Assembly: GCA_000727475.1 (NCBI GenBank)
Contig: KL647324.1
Location: 372,001 to 436,000 of the forward strand
Source of the DNA: Sarcocystis neurona
Taxonomy: Eukaryota > Apicomplexa > Conoidasida > Eucoccidiorida > Sarcocystidae
DNA: 64,000 nt
Direction of reading: 5' to 3'
Below the pieces are notes generated by a model, which worked only from the letters and a program-made list of their open reading frames with translations, did not search any database and was not told the origin of the DNA. Shown piece after piece: positions 1 to 12,702 of this stretch (its first letter is position 1; each line of letters opens with the position of its first letter). The translations under genes were made by a program, and so were the position numbers.

Positions 1-627
1 CGCCTACAGAGATATCCACAGGTGCAAGCCTTTTTCGCACGGGCAGCCGAGGGAAACGACGGCGCATACAGTATCAGAAAAAAGAGGTGACACGTTTTTA
101 CTGTCAGTAGCCGGACACCGGTAAGAGCAGCTGCAGACGTCGGACTGTCGGGGACGCACGGAGTAGCGTGCCTTCAACAGCAAAAGTGACGGCTTGCATG
201 TGTGAGCAGCTGCTTGTCAAAAACGCACAGCTCCTGCCTCTGCGTCGCTGCCCAGTACGAGGAACGTTTGGAAGCTCTCTTCTCTGTTCTGCTACAGCAC
301 AACGAAGCGCCGCCGAAGCGCCTTCCCCGGCGAGTCAGCCACAAACGCCCGCAGCCGCTTCCCCAAACCTGTAGGTACTGGTCTGTCTACCGAAGACGGC
401 CCGTTCAGATAGATATGCGTATGAGTCTGGAGCCTTCTCCAGGTCCCTACCGGCTACGAGATTCGTTGAGGAAACGTCCCTATACATATATGTATACATA
501 CATGGTTATCCGTTATATACATGTGTATGTGTACTGTGCAACCCACACGTTCGTCTGCTCCTCTTCTTCAAAAATTTTTTCTCTGCAACGCAGGCCTGCG
601 TTTTCTCCAGTGACTACTGCAGCCTAC
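1..627. other. No gene assigned; TA-rich patch
   Basis: This is probably the next intron of the methyltransferase gene. A TATACATA-rich patch lies near 480-535. On the minus strand a possible acceptor (gtacctacag) near 370 precedes a short open frame, but nothing in it matches the missing motifs. Open plus-strand frames here are Cys/Arg-rich and look antisense. Confidence 0.4.
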
Positions 628-826
628 TGCGGAAAGGTGCACCGGCGTCGTGTTCCTCTTCATGCCACTGGGTCGTCTCCTCCTCTTCCTCCAGCAGCAG
701 CAGCGCCTCCTGTGCAAGAGCTTCTTGCCTCTTTTTGTCTGCCTTTTTGATTACCGCTGCGTCCGCCAGAGTGGGTGGAATTCCCCATCTACGGAAAATA
801 CGCCTGCCTGCAGCAGCAGGCTCCAT
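628..826 (-). CDS. Methyltransferase exon: charged helical segment
   Basis: It begins at acceptor gctgtttggtgcag in phase 0, matching the preceding exon. It encodes RIFRRWGIPPTLADAAVI, then KKADKKRQEALAQEALLLL and a Glu run: a strongly charged helix, likely another lineage-specific insert. A donor GTAGGC follows at 627; GTGCAC slightly upstream is an alternative. No catalytic motif was seen, and no continuation was recognised in bases 1-627. Confidence 0.5.
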
Positions 827-3800
827 CTGCACCAAACAGCAACAGAACTCACAAAGAGACTGCAGCAGCAGCAGCAGCAGGAAGCCTCAGCCGCACAGTG
901 CTGCAGCTGCAGATTCTACACCAGAAATAGCTGCAGCAATGTCCATTGCCAAAAGCAAGCAGGACAAGATCCCCTGCAGCTACGAGGAGCAGCAGCAAAC
1001 TCCATCAGATCAACGGCGGATGCAACGAATCTAACCGCAGCAGCAGCGGCAGAACCGACGCAGCGCCAGCAACAGAAAAAACGTAGCAGTAGCACCAGAT
1101 CGCACGAGGCGTCTGCTCCAGACTCCAGGCAGCAGAACAGGAGATCCCGCACCATGCGGCTGCACCAGGCGCTTTCCAGCAATAACACCAACAGCTGTTT
1201 AGTCCCACGGTAGCGGCGGCAGCAGCGAAAGCCTACACACCTGCCGGGGACTCAGCGAGCAGGACGGTGGCAGCATCAGCAGAGTTAACCGCGCAGCAGC
1301 GCAGCCGGGAGAGGAGCACAGCGGGAACAAACTAGAGACTACAGGGAGCGCGCTCGACGTAGAGAAAAGGGAGGGCATCACTCGAAAAAAGAGACGAAGA
1401 GTCTGGTAGGACCCGCGTGCCGGACGTGTTTTGTTAAGATTCCCTCCACGTACCCCCATATTAATGTACACAAGCATACATATGTATGTATGTTTTAGAA
1501 GTAGAAAAGCATGCCCAAGGATCGGAACCTGGATGCTGCTTCAGAATTCGGCTACAGCAGCCACTGCGTGGAGCGAAGACTCACTAACTCGGCTGGCGAC
1601 CTGGCGCTCCTGCTGCTAGTAGTGATATTCCTGTTGCTGCTGCTGCTGCTGAGGCCAAGGAGTTGCTGCTGCAGCCCTGCTGCTTCCTCTTCGGTGTCCC
1701 ACGAGTTCTTTGTCCGCGAAGCAGGCAGCGCTGCTGCAAGGGCACGCAGCGTGTGCCTAGAGGGACGAGGATCGGGAGAAGAAGAAGAAGATCAACAACT
1801 AGAAGAGAGAAGGGGATGTAAGTAAGATGCGAACGAAAAGGAGGATGGAGCGAAGTTGACAGTCGGAGCGACAGAGAAGAAGAATGTGTCGCAGAAAAAG
1901 GAGAAAGGGACTGGGAGAAAGACTAGGTGCATGTGTGCGTAGGTGTGTGTACAGGTGGATGTGTGTACAGGGCTACGCAGAAGTAGCTGTGATTTGACGA
2001 AGAAAAGCGAGGAGGGAAGAAAAAAAACTTCTAAGGTGGACGGGAAGGAAGGAAAGTAGAAAGCGATATACGGGAAGATAATGGGAGGGGCTACAGGAAG
2101 AAGGATGTCGAACCGAACGTGTGACTGAAGCACATCGCAGAGGTGGATGAAGAAAGGACGGAGAATCAGTAAACAAGGCACAGGAGAGGGAGCATGAAGA
2201 AGACGGGAAGATAACAAAGACAGAACGCGAGGAAGGGGGAAAGGCGAAGAAGAAGGCGAGAGACGAAGTGAAACAGTGAATAAGAAAGAAAGGAAGAAGA
2301 AGAGGAAGAAGAAGAAGAAAAAGGAAAGATAGAACGAAACAGACGGAGAGAGGAAGAAAAACGACAAGCGGAGGAGAGCAAGCATATTACGAAAGAGGAA
2401 GAATGAAGTAGAGAAGACACGTCCAAAGCTGTAAATGACAGATACTAGAGAACAGCAGAACAGGCGAGAAGGAGAACAAAAGGAAATAGAAGGGAGGTCA
2501 GAATAAGAAGAAAGGAGTTCTATGAGAGAAGACAGAGACGATTTGAAAAGGGAATAGGCGAATTACGCAGAAGGAGCGGTTGGAGCTGCAGAAACAGGGA
2601 TGCAGGGAAAGAAAGGAAAAGGCGCAGAGAGCGGCGCCAAGGAGAGAGAAGACGGAAGAGCACAAAGAAGCAGAAGGCTGGGAAGGGGTCAGGACATGAC
2701 AAAAAGAGGAGAGAAAAGGAAAAGGAAAGGTAGAAAGACAGAATTGAAAGGGGCAGACAACTGGACGGTACGCCCAGAAGAGAAGAAAGACGGACGCAAA
2801 GCAGAAGTAAGGGAAGAAGAAGTCGCCGCGAAAGAGGGCAAGAAGAGAAAGCTCAAAAAGGTACAGAGAGTTCACTCTCTCCAGCACTGCGCCCAGCCTC
2901 GCATTTTCACTTTTATCTCTCTTCTATCTCTTTTCTCTGCGTTGTCCCCGCTCTCTCTCTTTATCTCTCTCTCACTCGAAGAAGACGCTACACACTTCTT
3001 CGTGCACGAGGAAGCCTATTGCTAGAGCTGTATACCGGGACCTGCGGACACCTCAAATACGTGTATGTGTACAAACTTCTGTGTTGATGTGTAGGCGTAC
3101 ACACACAAGCATGAGGGAGGTGCAGGCCTTTGTGGTCGAGCCAAACGCCGTTGCAACTTCACTCTATCGTAGACACGGACGTGCACGTACACACCGGTGC
3201 CCCTTCATATACTAAGCCCTGCGGATACCCCACAACGTACCTGCAGCTGCCTGCACACATGTACACACACAGATAGGTTCCTCCTGCTACAGGTGATTAC
3301 GCGGGCATCAATATATATACGTCTGTGAAGCAATAATATCAAGCTAACTGGTATACTTCCCCAATGTGCGTGTATCGTTCTATACGTATATATATGTATA
3401 CATATGTGCGGACGTGCACGTGTGCGAACGTACGCGTAAACAACTTCAGTCGAGTCCGCTTGTGTGCACGAATGCGTAGGACACGTTCATGCTGCATACA
3501 CATATGAGCTGACACGCAGGTGTGGCCAACCCTCGGCATGCAGGGTGAAGAAAGTCGCAGGACAACGGACCTGCAGGAGAGCTCTGCGAGGTGAGCGGTT
3601 GCGTTTCTGCGGTCGTTTTCTTCAAAATTTGCGCGCATCTCGGCAACGTTTTCTGCACGGGGGTCGAAGGCGAAGACCTGCGGCGGCAGAAGCGGCGAAG
3701 AAGTGCAAGAGAAAGGAAAGCAGGAAGCAGAGAAGAACGAGGAAGAGGACGAACGTGGGATGTGCGAAATACGAAGAATGGCGGGCAAAAGGGAAGGCAC

Positions 3801-6800
3801 GAGTAAAGGACGCGAAAAAGAAAGAACAGCAGAAAAGGAGAATAGAAAGGATAAGACGACGAACGACCAAAACAAGGCAGCATTCACAAGCACCCTCCAC
3901 AACGCACCAGCAAAGAGGACGTGGGAACGGAAAGAAAACAAGATGGAGAACAGTAAGAAGACGAGAAACACGAGGTAGGGAAGAAAAAGAAGAAGAGGAA
4001 GGGCGAAGAAGTAAGGAAGAGAAGGAGGGAAACGAAGCAGGGAAGAGAAGAAAGAGAAAATGAACGACTAGGCGAATGGACTGCAGCACAGGGAGAAGAG
4101 AGAAACAGAAACGCAAGGACACGGGACGCGAAGAGAAATAAGTGGAGACGATCAAAGAAACAAGAAAAAAGATGAATGGGGAGAAGTACGGGAGGAAGGG
4201 CGGCACACAGGAAAGGAAGGAAAAGAAGAAGACGAACAAAGAAGGACGACGTACGGGAGAAGAGGTGACCCTGAAGAGGTAGCTGAGGAAGAGGCAGGTG
4301 AGGAAGAGGCAGGTGAGGAAGAGGCAGGTGAGGATAAAAGAGAGAAGGAGAGGAAGAAAAGAGCGGAGTGCAGGAAAGGAAGAAACAGTCGAGTGGGGGA
4401 TGTCGCCGTCGCGAAGAAATGCTGCAAAACATTTCCAGCACCGCAGCCCCCCCACCGCCCCGCGTCCGATTGAGAGTTTTTCAGCAGCCGTCTACTCCCG
4501 TGTTTGTTCAACAACAGATCCCTTTGAACTCTGAAAGAGTTTTCCGCATGTGCACTTATTCGTCTGGAGAGCACTCGGCGGAAGTAAGAAAACTTCTGTG
4601 TCCAGATCCATCCCTCTTCGGAGATGAGACTATATGTCTGCATATTTGTATATATATCTCGTACGCACAGAAGACGATGGCGCAGAGACAGAAACAGCAG
4701 CTCTGTCAAGAGAACAAGGCAGTCTGCGATTATCCCAACCAGGGACTTGGATGTCTCACCCACAAAAACTGCTCCGCTATTAAAAGTGAGACAGACATGG
4801 AGACAGACCGGTGTTCACGTAGTAGAGAACGCACGGGTGTGGACCTCTGCCACGACACTTTCGCAGACGAGTATTTACCAAGGTATGTGGGGGTCATCAA
4901 TTATACACAGATAACATCACATATACATATAAATGTTCGTGTACGTGTCCACGCAGCAGTGCTGACATGCATATCTATAGGCTTGACAGGTGTGGCATGA
5001 TCTACACACACCTGCATGCGTATCGACGCATATATCCACGCCACACGACTCCTACCCATGCGAGGGCATGAGGAATAGAGAGAGAGGGAAAGGGAGAGAG
5101 AGAGATAGAAAGTTAGATGTACATATATATATATATATATGCATATGCGCATGTATGCATATACAGAGAGAGAGATATGTGCATAGGGAGAGAGACATAG
5201 AGAGAGATAGAAGGAGAGATAGACAGAGAGATAGACAGAGGGGAGAGATAGAGAGATAGATAGAGATAGAGAGAGAGATAGAGATTGAGAGAGAGATAGG
5301 GAAGGGTAGAGAGAAAGATGTATGTATGCAGAGATATAGAGAGATAGTGACACACACAGAGAGATAGAGAGATACGGAGGGATACAGAGAGAGACATAGA
5401 GAGAGATAGAGAGAAAGATGTATGTACGCGGATATATATAGAGAGAGATAGTGACACACACAGAGAGACAGAGAGCTACGGAGAGATAGAAAGATACAGA
5501 GAGATAGATATACACACATACATAGATATAGAGAGAGACATATAGAGAGAGAGACACAGAGAGATAGATAGAAAGACAGAGAGGGGGAGGGAGACAGAAA
5601 GATACACAGATATAGAGAGCGGGGAGAGATAGAGAGAAATAGAGAGAAAGGGCAACTACGATGTAGAATGGTAGAGAGCTCCGGTTCAAATGTAGATCAC
5701 AGGCAGCGCGTATTCAGTCGTGTCGAGCACACGACGGAAGACCAGATCCGAAGGCTGCCTCGCGTTGTGCAAGGCACTCGTTACTGATACACCCGACGAC
5801 AAAACACATATATAGATATATAGATGTACGAACTTCTGTTCTCATGAAGAAACGAGTCTTATTGATAACAGATGCAGTGATTTATACATGTATATATCCA
5901 TACGGCTGTGTGTGTCTACGCATTTATGTAGGTATGGAAGTGAGGAGCACTGTAGCCCCATGGATAAATATATACACATATAAGCAGACCCGTGTACAGA
6001 TGCGCTGGCGCGTGCGTCTGTTTGGGACACTTGGGGGCCACGAGTACAAATATGTACACGCAAATACATGTACATATATATATATAGATAGATAGATAGA
6101 ACGATAGATAGATTCAGGCACGCACAAGTATACACTTGTAAGCACGAAGCTTGCAGCCAGGTCTGCATGGAAGTGCTTACATATATATATATATATACAT
6201 ATGTATGTGGAGCACGAGCAAGACGGACGAAGCAGGGAGGCGACAGGTGTACTCATATGAGACAGGATGGGTCGACACCCATGCGGAGCAGCGCCCGTGG
6301 TGGCGTAGGGAAGCCCCTGGCAGCAGCAGCAGCAGCACGGAGGGTTTCGGCAGCAGCCGCAGCGGATTCTTGCGAAGCGAGCGGTAAGTCTCTACGTAGA
6401 CAGTCTCGACACTTACATCTATATATATATATATACGTATACATATGCAGTCTCACGACTGCTTGGGCATATCGATTATCACAAGCACTAGACTTACTCA
6501 GACAGATGCACACATAGAGAAGCAGTCACGTTGCTAGAGCGCATGTGCACGTGCTGGCGGCTACCCTTGCAGCTACACTTGCGGCTACACATATATATAT
6601 ATGTATGTGGCTATATACACAGGTGTACGGACACACATAAACCCACCGCCCGCGACGGAACGCCTGGCTTACGTGCTTGCACTGAGGAGCTAGGAGAAGA
6701 GAGAATAGGCCGCAGCCGGCGAAGAAGTCCCAGACGACCTGGTGGGGCTGCGGCTCAGCCATCCGCAGCACTACCCTCCACAAGTCCTCCAGCAGCAGCG

Positions 6801-9800
6801 CATGCGTAGGAAAGCTCGTCCGGGCTGCACAGAGAAACCTAGACAGCGCATCCTCAGTGTGGTGGCGTCTGCGTCCTCGCTACTACCATACGCACAGGCA
6901 TTATCCCTTCAACGAACACGCAGAGGACACATGTCGTCTCACGCATCACTACTTCCCACGAGGACGGAAGAAAAATACCAGCAACTCCGTGGAAACAGGA
7001 CTGCGCGAGCCCCGGGCGCACGCGCACGCACGGGCACGCATTAGCACTTCTCTCAACGTGATAAAACTTCTTCACTCACTCCAGAGACGGGCACCCAGTA
7101 CGGACCCCACGCGTTCTCTGGACGGCTTCCCCACGCGGCGAAAAGTCCTCCTTCGTAGGCCACAGGCATGCGCGCACCGGTTACATACGCATACGGCTTG
7201 ACCGATACATCAGCCGTCGACCACAAATGGGTAGACGAGGCGGATTGAAGTGTGGGCGTGGTAGACTGATCTTCGACAAAGTGCATGCCTGCGGGATCTT
7301 TTAGCGAGATACAGGATGATGCGCTTCCTACATACCGGCCCCGTCGCTGCGTGAGACGGTGTCCAGTGCTCTGTTTCCCTGTCTCCCTCTGTGTCTAGGA
7401 GGTACAGATAGAAAAACTGCGAGCAGACGCCTCCGTCCATCTACGTAACGGACAGCCACGTGCCACACACAGGCTGTCTCGTGCTTCTCATGAAAACGCT
7501 ACGCAGAAAGACTCGATGCGTCCCCTTCACACCCGGGAGAACGCAGTACGACTAACTGGCTTGTCGCATGCGTTGAGCTCTGCCGACAGGCAACGAAGGC
7601 TGCCAGAGCCACTGAGGAAGGAAGCGGCTGCGTAAGTCTTATTCAGTGCTGCGAAAACCCCGTCTAAGCTCTGTTTCTACGAACACCCAACACAGGACCT
7701 GCTGCGTGCACGCGCGTGCAAGAGACTTCTGCAATACCGGCGCCTCTTTTCCCTCTCTCTGGATCACGTGGTTCCACGAGGTAGTGTGTGCCCCTTGCTG
7801 CCACAGGCGACAGCAGGAGAGAGTCGCTGCTGCTACCCGTTTTTCCTTTACATAGAGAACTCCATAGCAGATTACCTCCACCCTCTTCAGGACAACTGGA
7901 CGTGCAGACGTGTACACAGACTCACGCGGTCATTAGCCTACAGACAGGTGTACATGTACATGTGTGTATCGGTACAAATTCTCAGCTGCAGGTGTGCGCG
8001 CACGGGAGCCTGAGACACGGTCTTGCAGAAGACTGAAGATGTTTAGGAGAACACGGAAAGATCTTCTCTGCTGCTAGACTGCAGACACAGCTAGCGAGAG
8101 TGTGCCGCATGCGCCTTGTGGGACTAGGAGAGGAGAGGGCTGCTAATACTATCTAAGAAAAAGACTGCCGCTACAACCTTCTACAACGTTGGAGAAGACA
8201 CGTAGGGATGAGAAACAGGAGGGCAGATTCTTATCAACAGGGAACAGAGTATTCTACCCCGGTCGTTGCCTCGACCAGATATGCGTTGCACGCAGACGGT
8301 TGAATGAGACGCAGGTTCCTCTTCACGACACGAAGCCGTCTCCCTTCCTTTCTAAACACGCACACATTCACGCGTACATACAGGCGGATGTGCGTACGTC
8401 TGTATATAGATACGTACGAGACAGAGAGAGAAACGCAGACAGGCTGCAGATCAGGAAATGTGTACAAGAATTTATCCGTGTGTGCGCCTGCAAAAACGGA
8501 TATACACATCTTCGGCGTTGGTGTACGTGCCCACCAGAGTGAAGACGACTGTCTCAACTGCATGCGTTTGTGCAACCACGGTGATAGGCTGCAAGCGCCA
8601 CGAAGTCAGTTCCGTAGGTAGAACTCAGCGACAGAAGCTCCGTGCCTCGACCAGTCACCTCGTCCCCACACAGGCCACATGGACTGGACAACCAGCTGAC
8701 CCCTCCGTGCACTGTACAGACACCGCCTCACTTGCACAGGTGGCACGCCCTGTACAGACACCTCGACGATACAGGCCGTACCGTACTATACAGACACTCA
8801 CTCACATAGGCTGCACGCACTGAACAGACACAGCGCTCACCCCTTCGTGTACTGTACACACACTACCTCACCCCTACACAGGTTGCATGTGGTGTACGGA
8901 CATCACTTCACTCCTACACACGTTGCACGCCCTGTACAGACGCCTCTACAGAGGCCGGACCGTGGCCCCCACAGCCTCTCCGCCTTACGGGGGCTATCTA
9001 CGCACGGTATCGTCATTAACGCAGGCTCGCTGTAAATGAGTTGTAGCGTGGGCGCCTGCACTGGCTCCATGCCACTGCTTCATAAGATGCAGGACCGTGT
9101 GTCACGTCGTCGTCCCTGTCTCGCCTGCATGCGCTAGACACATTTGCCATCTACGTAGGCTGCGTGCGTCCCGCCGGACTGCACGCATGCACCAGATATA
9201 TGCAGCAGGTGTTCACGAACTGCATACGCCCTGCACAAGTCGATGGGGTGCATGGAACGGCGACGCCTCGACCGTGTGTAGCCTGCGCGGCTATACTTTC
9301 AACCCCTGCGGGATGTCCACATACACTTTAATAAATATTTGCAGACACACATACACACACCACATACATGCCACCTGAGCAGAGTAGGGGCTCCACAGAC
9401 GCCGGGGTAAACAGTTCAGGCGTCGGTGTAGTCCTTCCACACCTCGACGTGCTTCCCACACACCTACGTGCGTCCCCCACCCCAGAGGCGTCCACTGTAG
9501 CATAAACTCACAACGGACGTGGTGCATGCGGTCAGCGTCTTCTCATACCAAGCGACACACGATCGCAGGCAGTTACCTCCCCAGACTCGGTGTCCCTGCC
9601 TGACGTATAGTCCGGCTTCGAAGTGTCAGCCGCTTCCCTCTCCCTGAATAGATATGTGTATGTGGGGGTCACACACTTGTTCTTCTCCCCTACATCGTGC
9701 GGTCTAGAGCGGCAATTCTAAACGAACCACAAGTGAAGTCCTCCTCGGCCGAAAATACACGAGTTGCCAAAGGGTGGCCTAGAAGGTGGCTGCCTGTTCC

Positions 9801-12671
9801 CAGGGGGCGTATACGTGTGTCTCCAGACGCAGACACAGCCGATGTGACGGTGCACGATTCCACAAAGAGGTACACAGAGAGACAGATAAGCACAGCAGAC
9901 ACCAAGGTAGGTAAGTGAAAACATATACGTCGACCGACACAAAGGTAGATAGGTGGGAACATATACGTCGACCCTGTGTAGACCTGGCACTTGAGAGCTG
10001 TAGCGTATAGACGGAGATAGACAGTGTGTACCTGTAATAAGAAATTGAGTGCCCGCGACAGTCTGCGTGATGTGGCGGTCGCCGAAGAAGAGAACTTCGT
10101 CCTCCGCCCGCGCTGGCTTTCCTGGGCTTTTGATTCGAGAGGAGAGAGAAAGAGAGCGGGAGAAAAAAGAAGGCACGCTTCGCTTGTTCCATTGCACGCA
10201 CAGGAGGAAATGTTATCTTCTTCTTGCATGCGTGTGCAGTTCAGCGTGCAGGTGGCCGCGTTCACGTCAAGGCACAAGCAAATTCACACACATGTACAAA
10301 GGCAGATAATCAGACGCGTGCGACGCCCATCCACATGCAAAATTCTCTTCTCTCTTTCGTCCTGCGTCTATTACTGATGTACGGATTTGGAGGAATACAG
10401 CAGCTAGTCACACAGATGACGAATTAGACAGACAAAGGGTTCACTGCTCCTCCGCCGCCCGTCCTTCCGACGGTGTCGAATCCAGAGGGTACCGCCACGC
10501 ACTCAACAGCGTCACCAAGTCCTGCGTGGGGTAACACACGCATATACGTACAAACGGGCACCTACGTGCCTGTCACGTATATACACATATACGTATACAT
10601 AAATTTTTAGAGAGAGAGAGACAGAGATGAAGATGCGTAAGAATGCACGTGTATGCGCAGACGTGCCTGTGTGGAGCTCTACTCCACTGGCGCCTACACG
10701 CTCCCACAAAAACGAATGCATGTGAGCTTTCCTTTTCCACCGCTGCACGACCCCTGCAACGTTAGTATAATTCTCAATTTACACACTGGCATGCAGTCGT
10801 GTAGATATATATGTATATATATATATATATACGTATATGTACGCATCTACATACACATATATATATGTATATGTATATATACGCGTCTGCATGCCTGTGT
10901 TTTTACTGTGTCTGCACATGGAGGTCAAAACAGATGGACCTGCAGAGCTGCTGTTGGGCGTCGCTGCTACTCCATCATCACTGGCACACGAACACCGCAG
11001 CAGAAACGTCGTGGTGCAGCATCGCCGCTGCGAGAGGCACTGGGGTTTCTGTCCAGACAAATGCGTCAGTTCCGCACTTCCTCCGTAGACACACACGTAT
11101 ATGCTTGCTTCCTGTCGAGTGTATCCCTGCAGAATATTTTCACCGCAGCGCTGGTTTGTGGCCCAGATACCTGTTCATGGGCACTGCAACAATGCCACCG
11201 ACGTGAGTGGCACAGCGCGAGTCGTTCGCAATTGCTGCAGCGACACGAGAGAGAGCTGCAGGCAGCAGCCGGGTCTGCTGGCAAATGAAGCAGACTAGCA
11301 CGCGCTCCGCCTTTCCATCAGTCACTGACAACAACAGGCACACATGCACAGAGCGGCGCCAGGCGGGGCGGCAGCGGCACCAGCACAAAAGACGAGCATG
11401 CGGTAGCAGCAGCGGCAGCAGCAAAAACGAAAAGCAGGCAGCTTGCTTGCAGCAGCAAGAACCACACGGTGACATTTGAAAACCAAATAAGAAGCAGAAG
11501 AAGCAGAAGCAGAAGAAGCAGAAGCACCAGAGGAAGCAGAAGAAGAAGGAGAAGCAGAAGAAGCAGAAGCAAAAAAGACAGAAGCTGCAAAAGCAGAATA
11601 AGCAGATGAAGCAGCAGAAGAAGAGTAAAATTCTTTGTCTCTCGCTCGGTCTTTGTTCGAGGCGGCAGGACGCAGTGAATGTAGAGAGGCAGAAGCGTAG
11701 TGCCAGCAAGTGCAGTCGACTAATGAAGCAACAAGTAAAAAGTCCGTCGGAATGGTGTAATGAGGAGGACAGCAATATAGACCTCGCGCAGCAAAAAGCG
11801 CCCAGTTCATAAGCGACGTGTCCGCAGAGAAAAGGAAGAGAACGGGATACGGGCACTGAGCATGCCATAAAAGAAGCCAGAAACAAGAAGAGAGAAAGTA
11901 AGGAATACCCATAAAACGACAACTGTAGTAGTAGTAGTGCCAGTACAGCGACGGCGCAAATACAGAGGTAGAGACCCTTGTAAAGGGAAGAACAGTGACC
12001 GGTCAAACAGACGCGTTTTCTGTTGGTTCCTATGAAGGGAGAGGTGTGTGGGGAGAACGTAGAGAAAGGATTCCATAGTGCAATAGAGCAAGAAAGGAAA
12101 CGGAGGGGAAATTCTTGGAAGAACGGTACAAAGACCGACACAAATTATACTGCAACGGCGAACCGCGTCACTTCGTCGGGCAACTTTACCCTCAGCAGGA
12201 AGGACAACAACGTGAGGAGAAGATGGGCAGTAGTCTACCACTACTCCTATTAAATGAGACTTCCTACTGCTGCTGCAATATTTAAACGTTGGTGTGGGTC
12301 ACCAGGTGCACCACAACAAGCAAACACTTCTACGAAGGGTGCAGCACCCAGCGGCTTATCCGACGCTCCAGGAGAAGTGTGTATATACCTGCAGCAAATG
12401 AGACAGAGGTGCGCACATATGTATACACAAGCGCAAGCTGTAGCAGCTGTTCGTATCTGCCGAAAGACACGGCTATACCGATACATATACATAGGCGCAA
12501 GCTGCAGCCGCTGTTCATACCTACAGAGAGAGAATTCTATGCAGATAGAGATGTACACATACAAAGGCGCACCTGCAGCAGCTGTTCATCTCTACGGAGA
12601 GACTCCCATGCAGATATATATATATATATATTTCTATGTAGGCCAAGCAGCTGTTCATATCTACAGAGAGA

Positions 12672-12702
<31 letters not shown>

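Larger units (their letters stand above)
6825..10031. other. 3.2-kb intron of the methyltransferase gene
   Basis: It separates exon 10032-10126 from 6673-6824. Protein-like minus frames at 7053-7286, 7639-7917 and 8234-8400 do not fit the phase of the flanking exons and are not needed by the family. It contains a degenerate tandem array (8650-8960) and a 38-bp duplication (9898-9973). Confidence 0.5.

Noticed and set aside
1511..1825. Plus-strand 104-codon ORF with a Leu-rich transmembrane-like run ending at a perfect GTAAGT
   Set aside because: It is antisense to methyltransferase exon 1585-1756, whose acceptor, donor and phase all fit; the GTAAGT is the reverse complement of the intron's pyrimidine tract.
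2600..4063. Lys/Arg/Glu-rich plus-strand ORFs (2600-3025, 3464-4063)
   Set aside because: They arise from purine tracts that are minus-strand introns; composition explains the open frames.
4901..5689. Minus-strand 262-codon Ser/Leu/Tyr ORF
   Set aside because: Translation of the GA/GATA microsatellite.
5655..5710. tRNA-like T-loop ggttcaaat
   Set aside because: No A box or acceptor-stem pairing at the required distance.
7053..7288. Minus-strand frame ending at consensus GTGAGT (7080), first taken as a methyltransferase exon
   Set aside because: It lies inside the intron 6825-10031 and its phase 0 end does not match the phase 1 start of exon 6824-6673, whereas exon 10126-10032 does.
11140..12141. 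Minus-strand 333-codon Cys/Phe/Leu ORF
   Set aside because: Its core is the reverse of a GAAGCA hexamer repeat; no domain or splice support, and it lies within a methyltransferase intron apart from the small exon 11171-11234.
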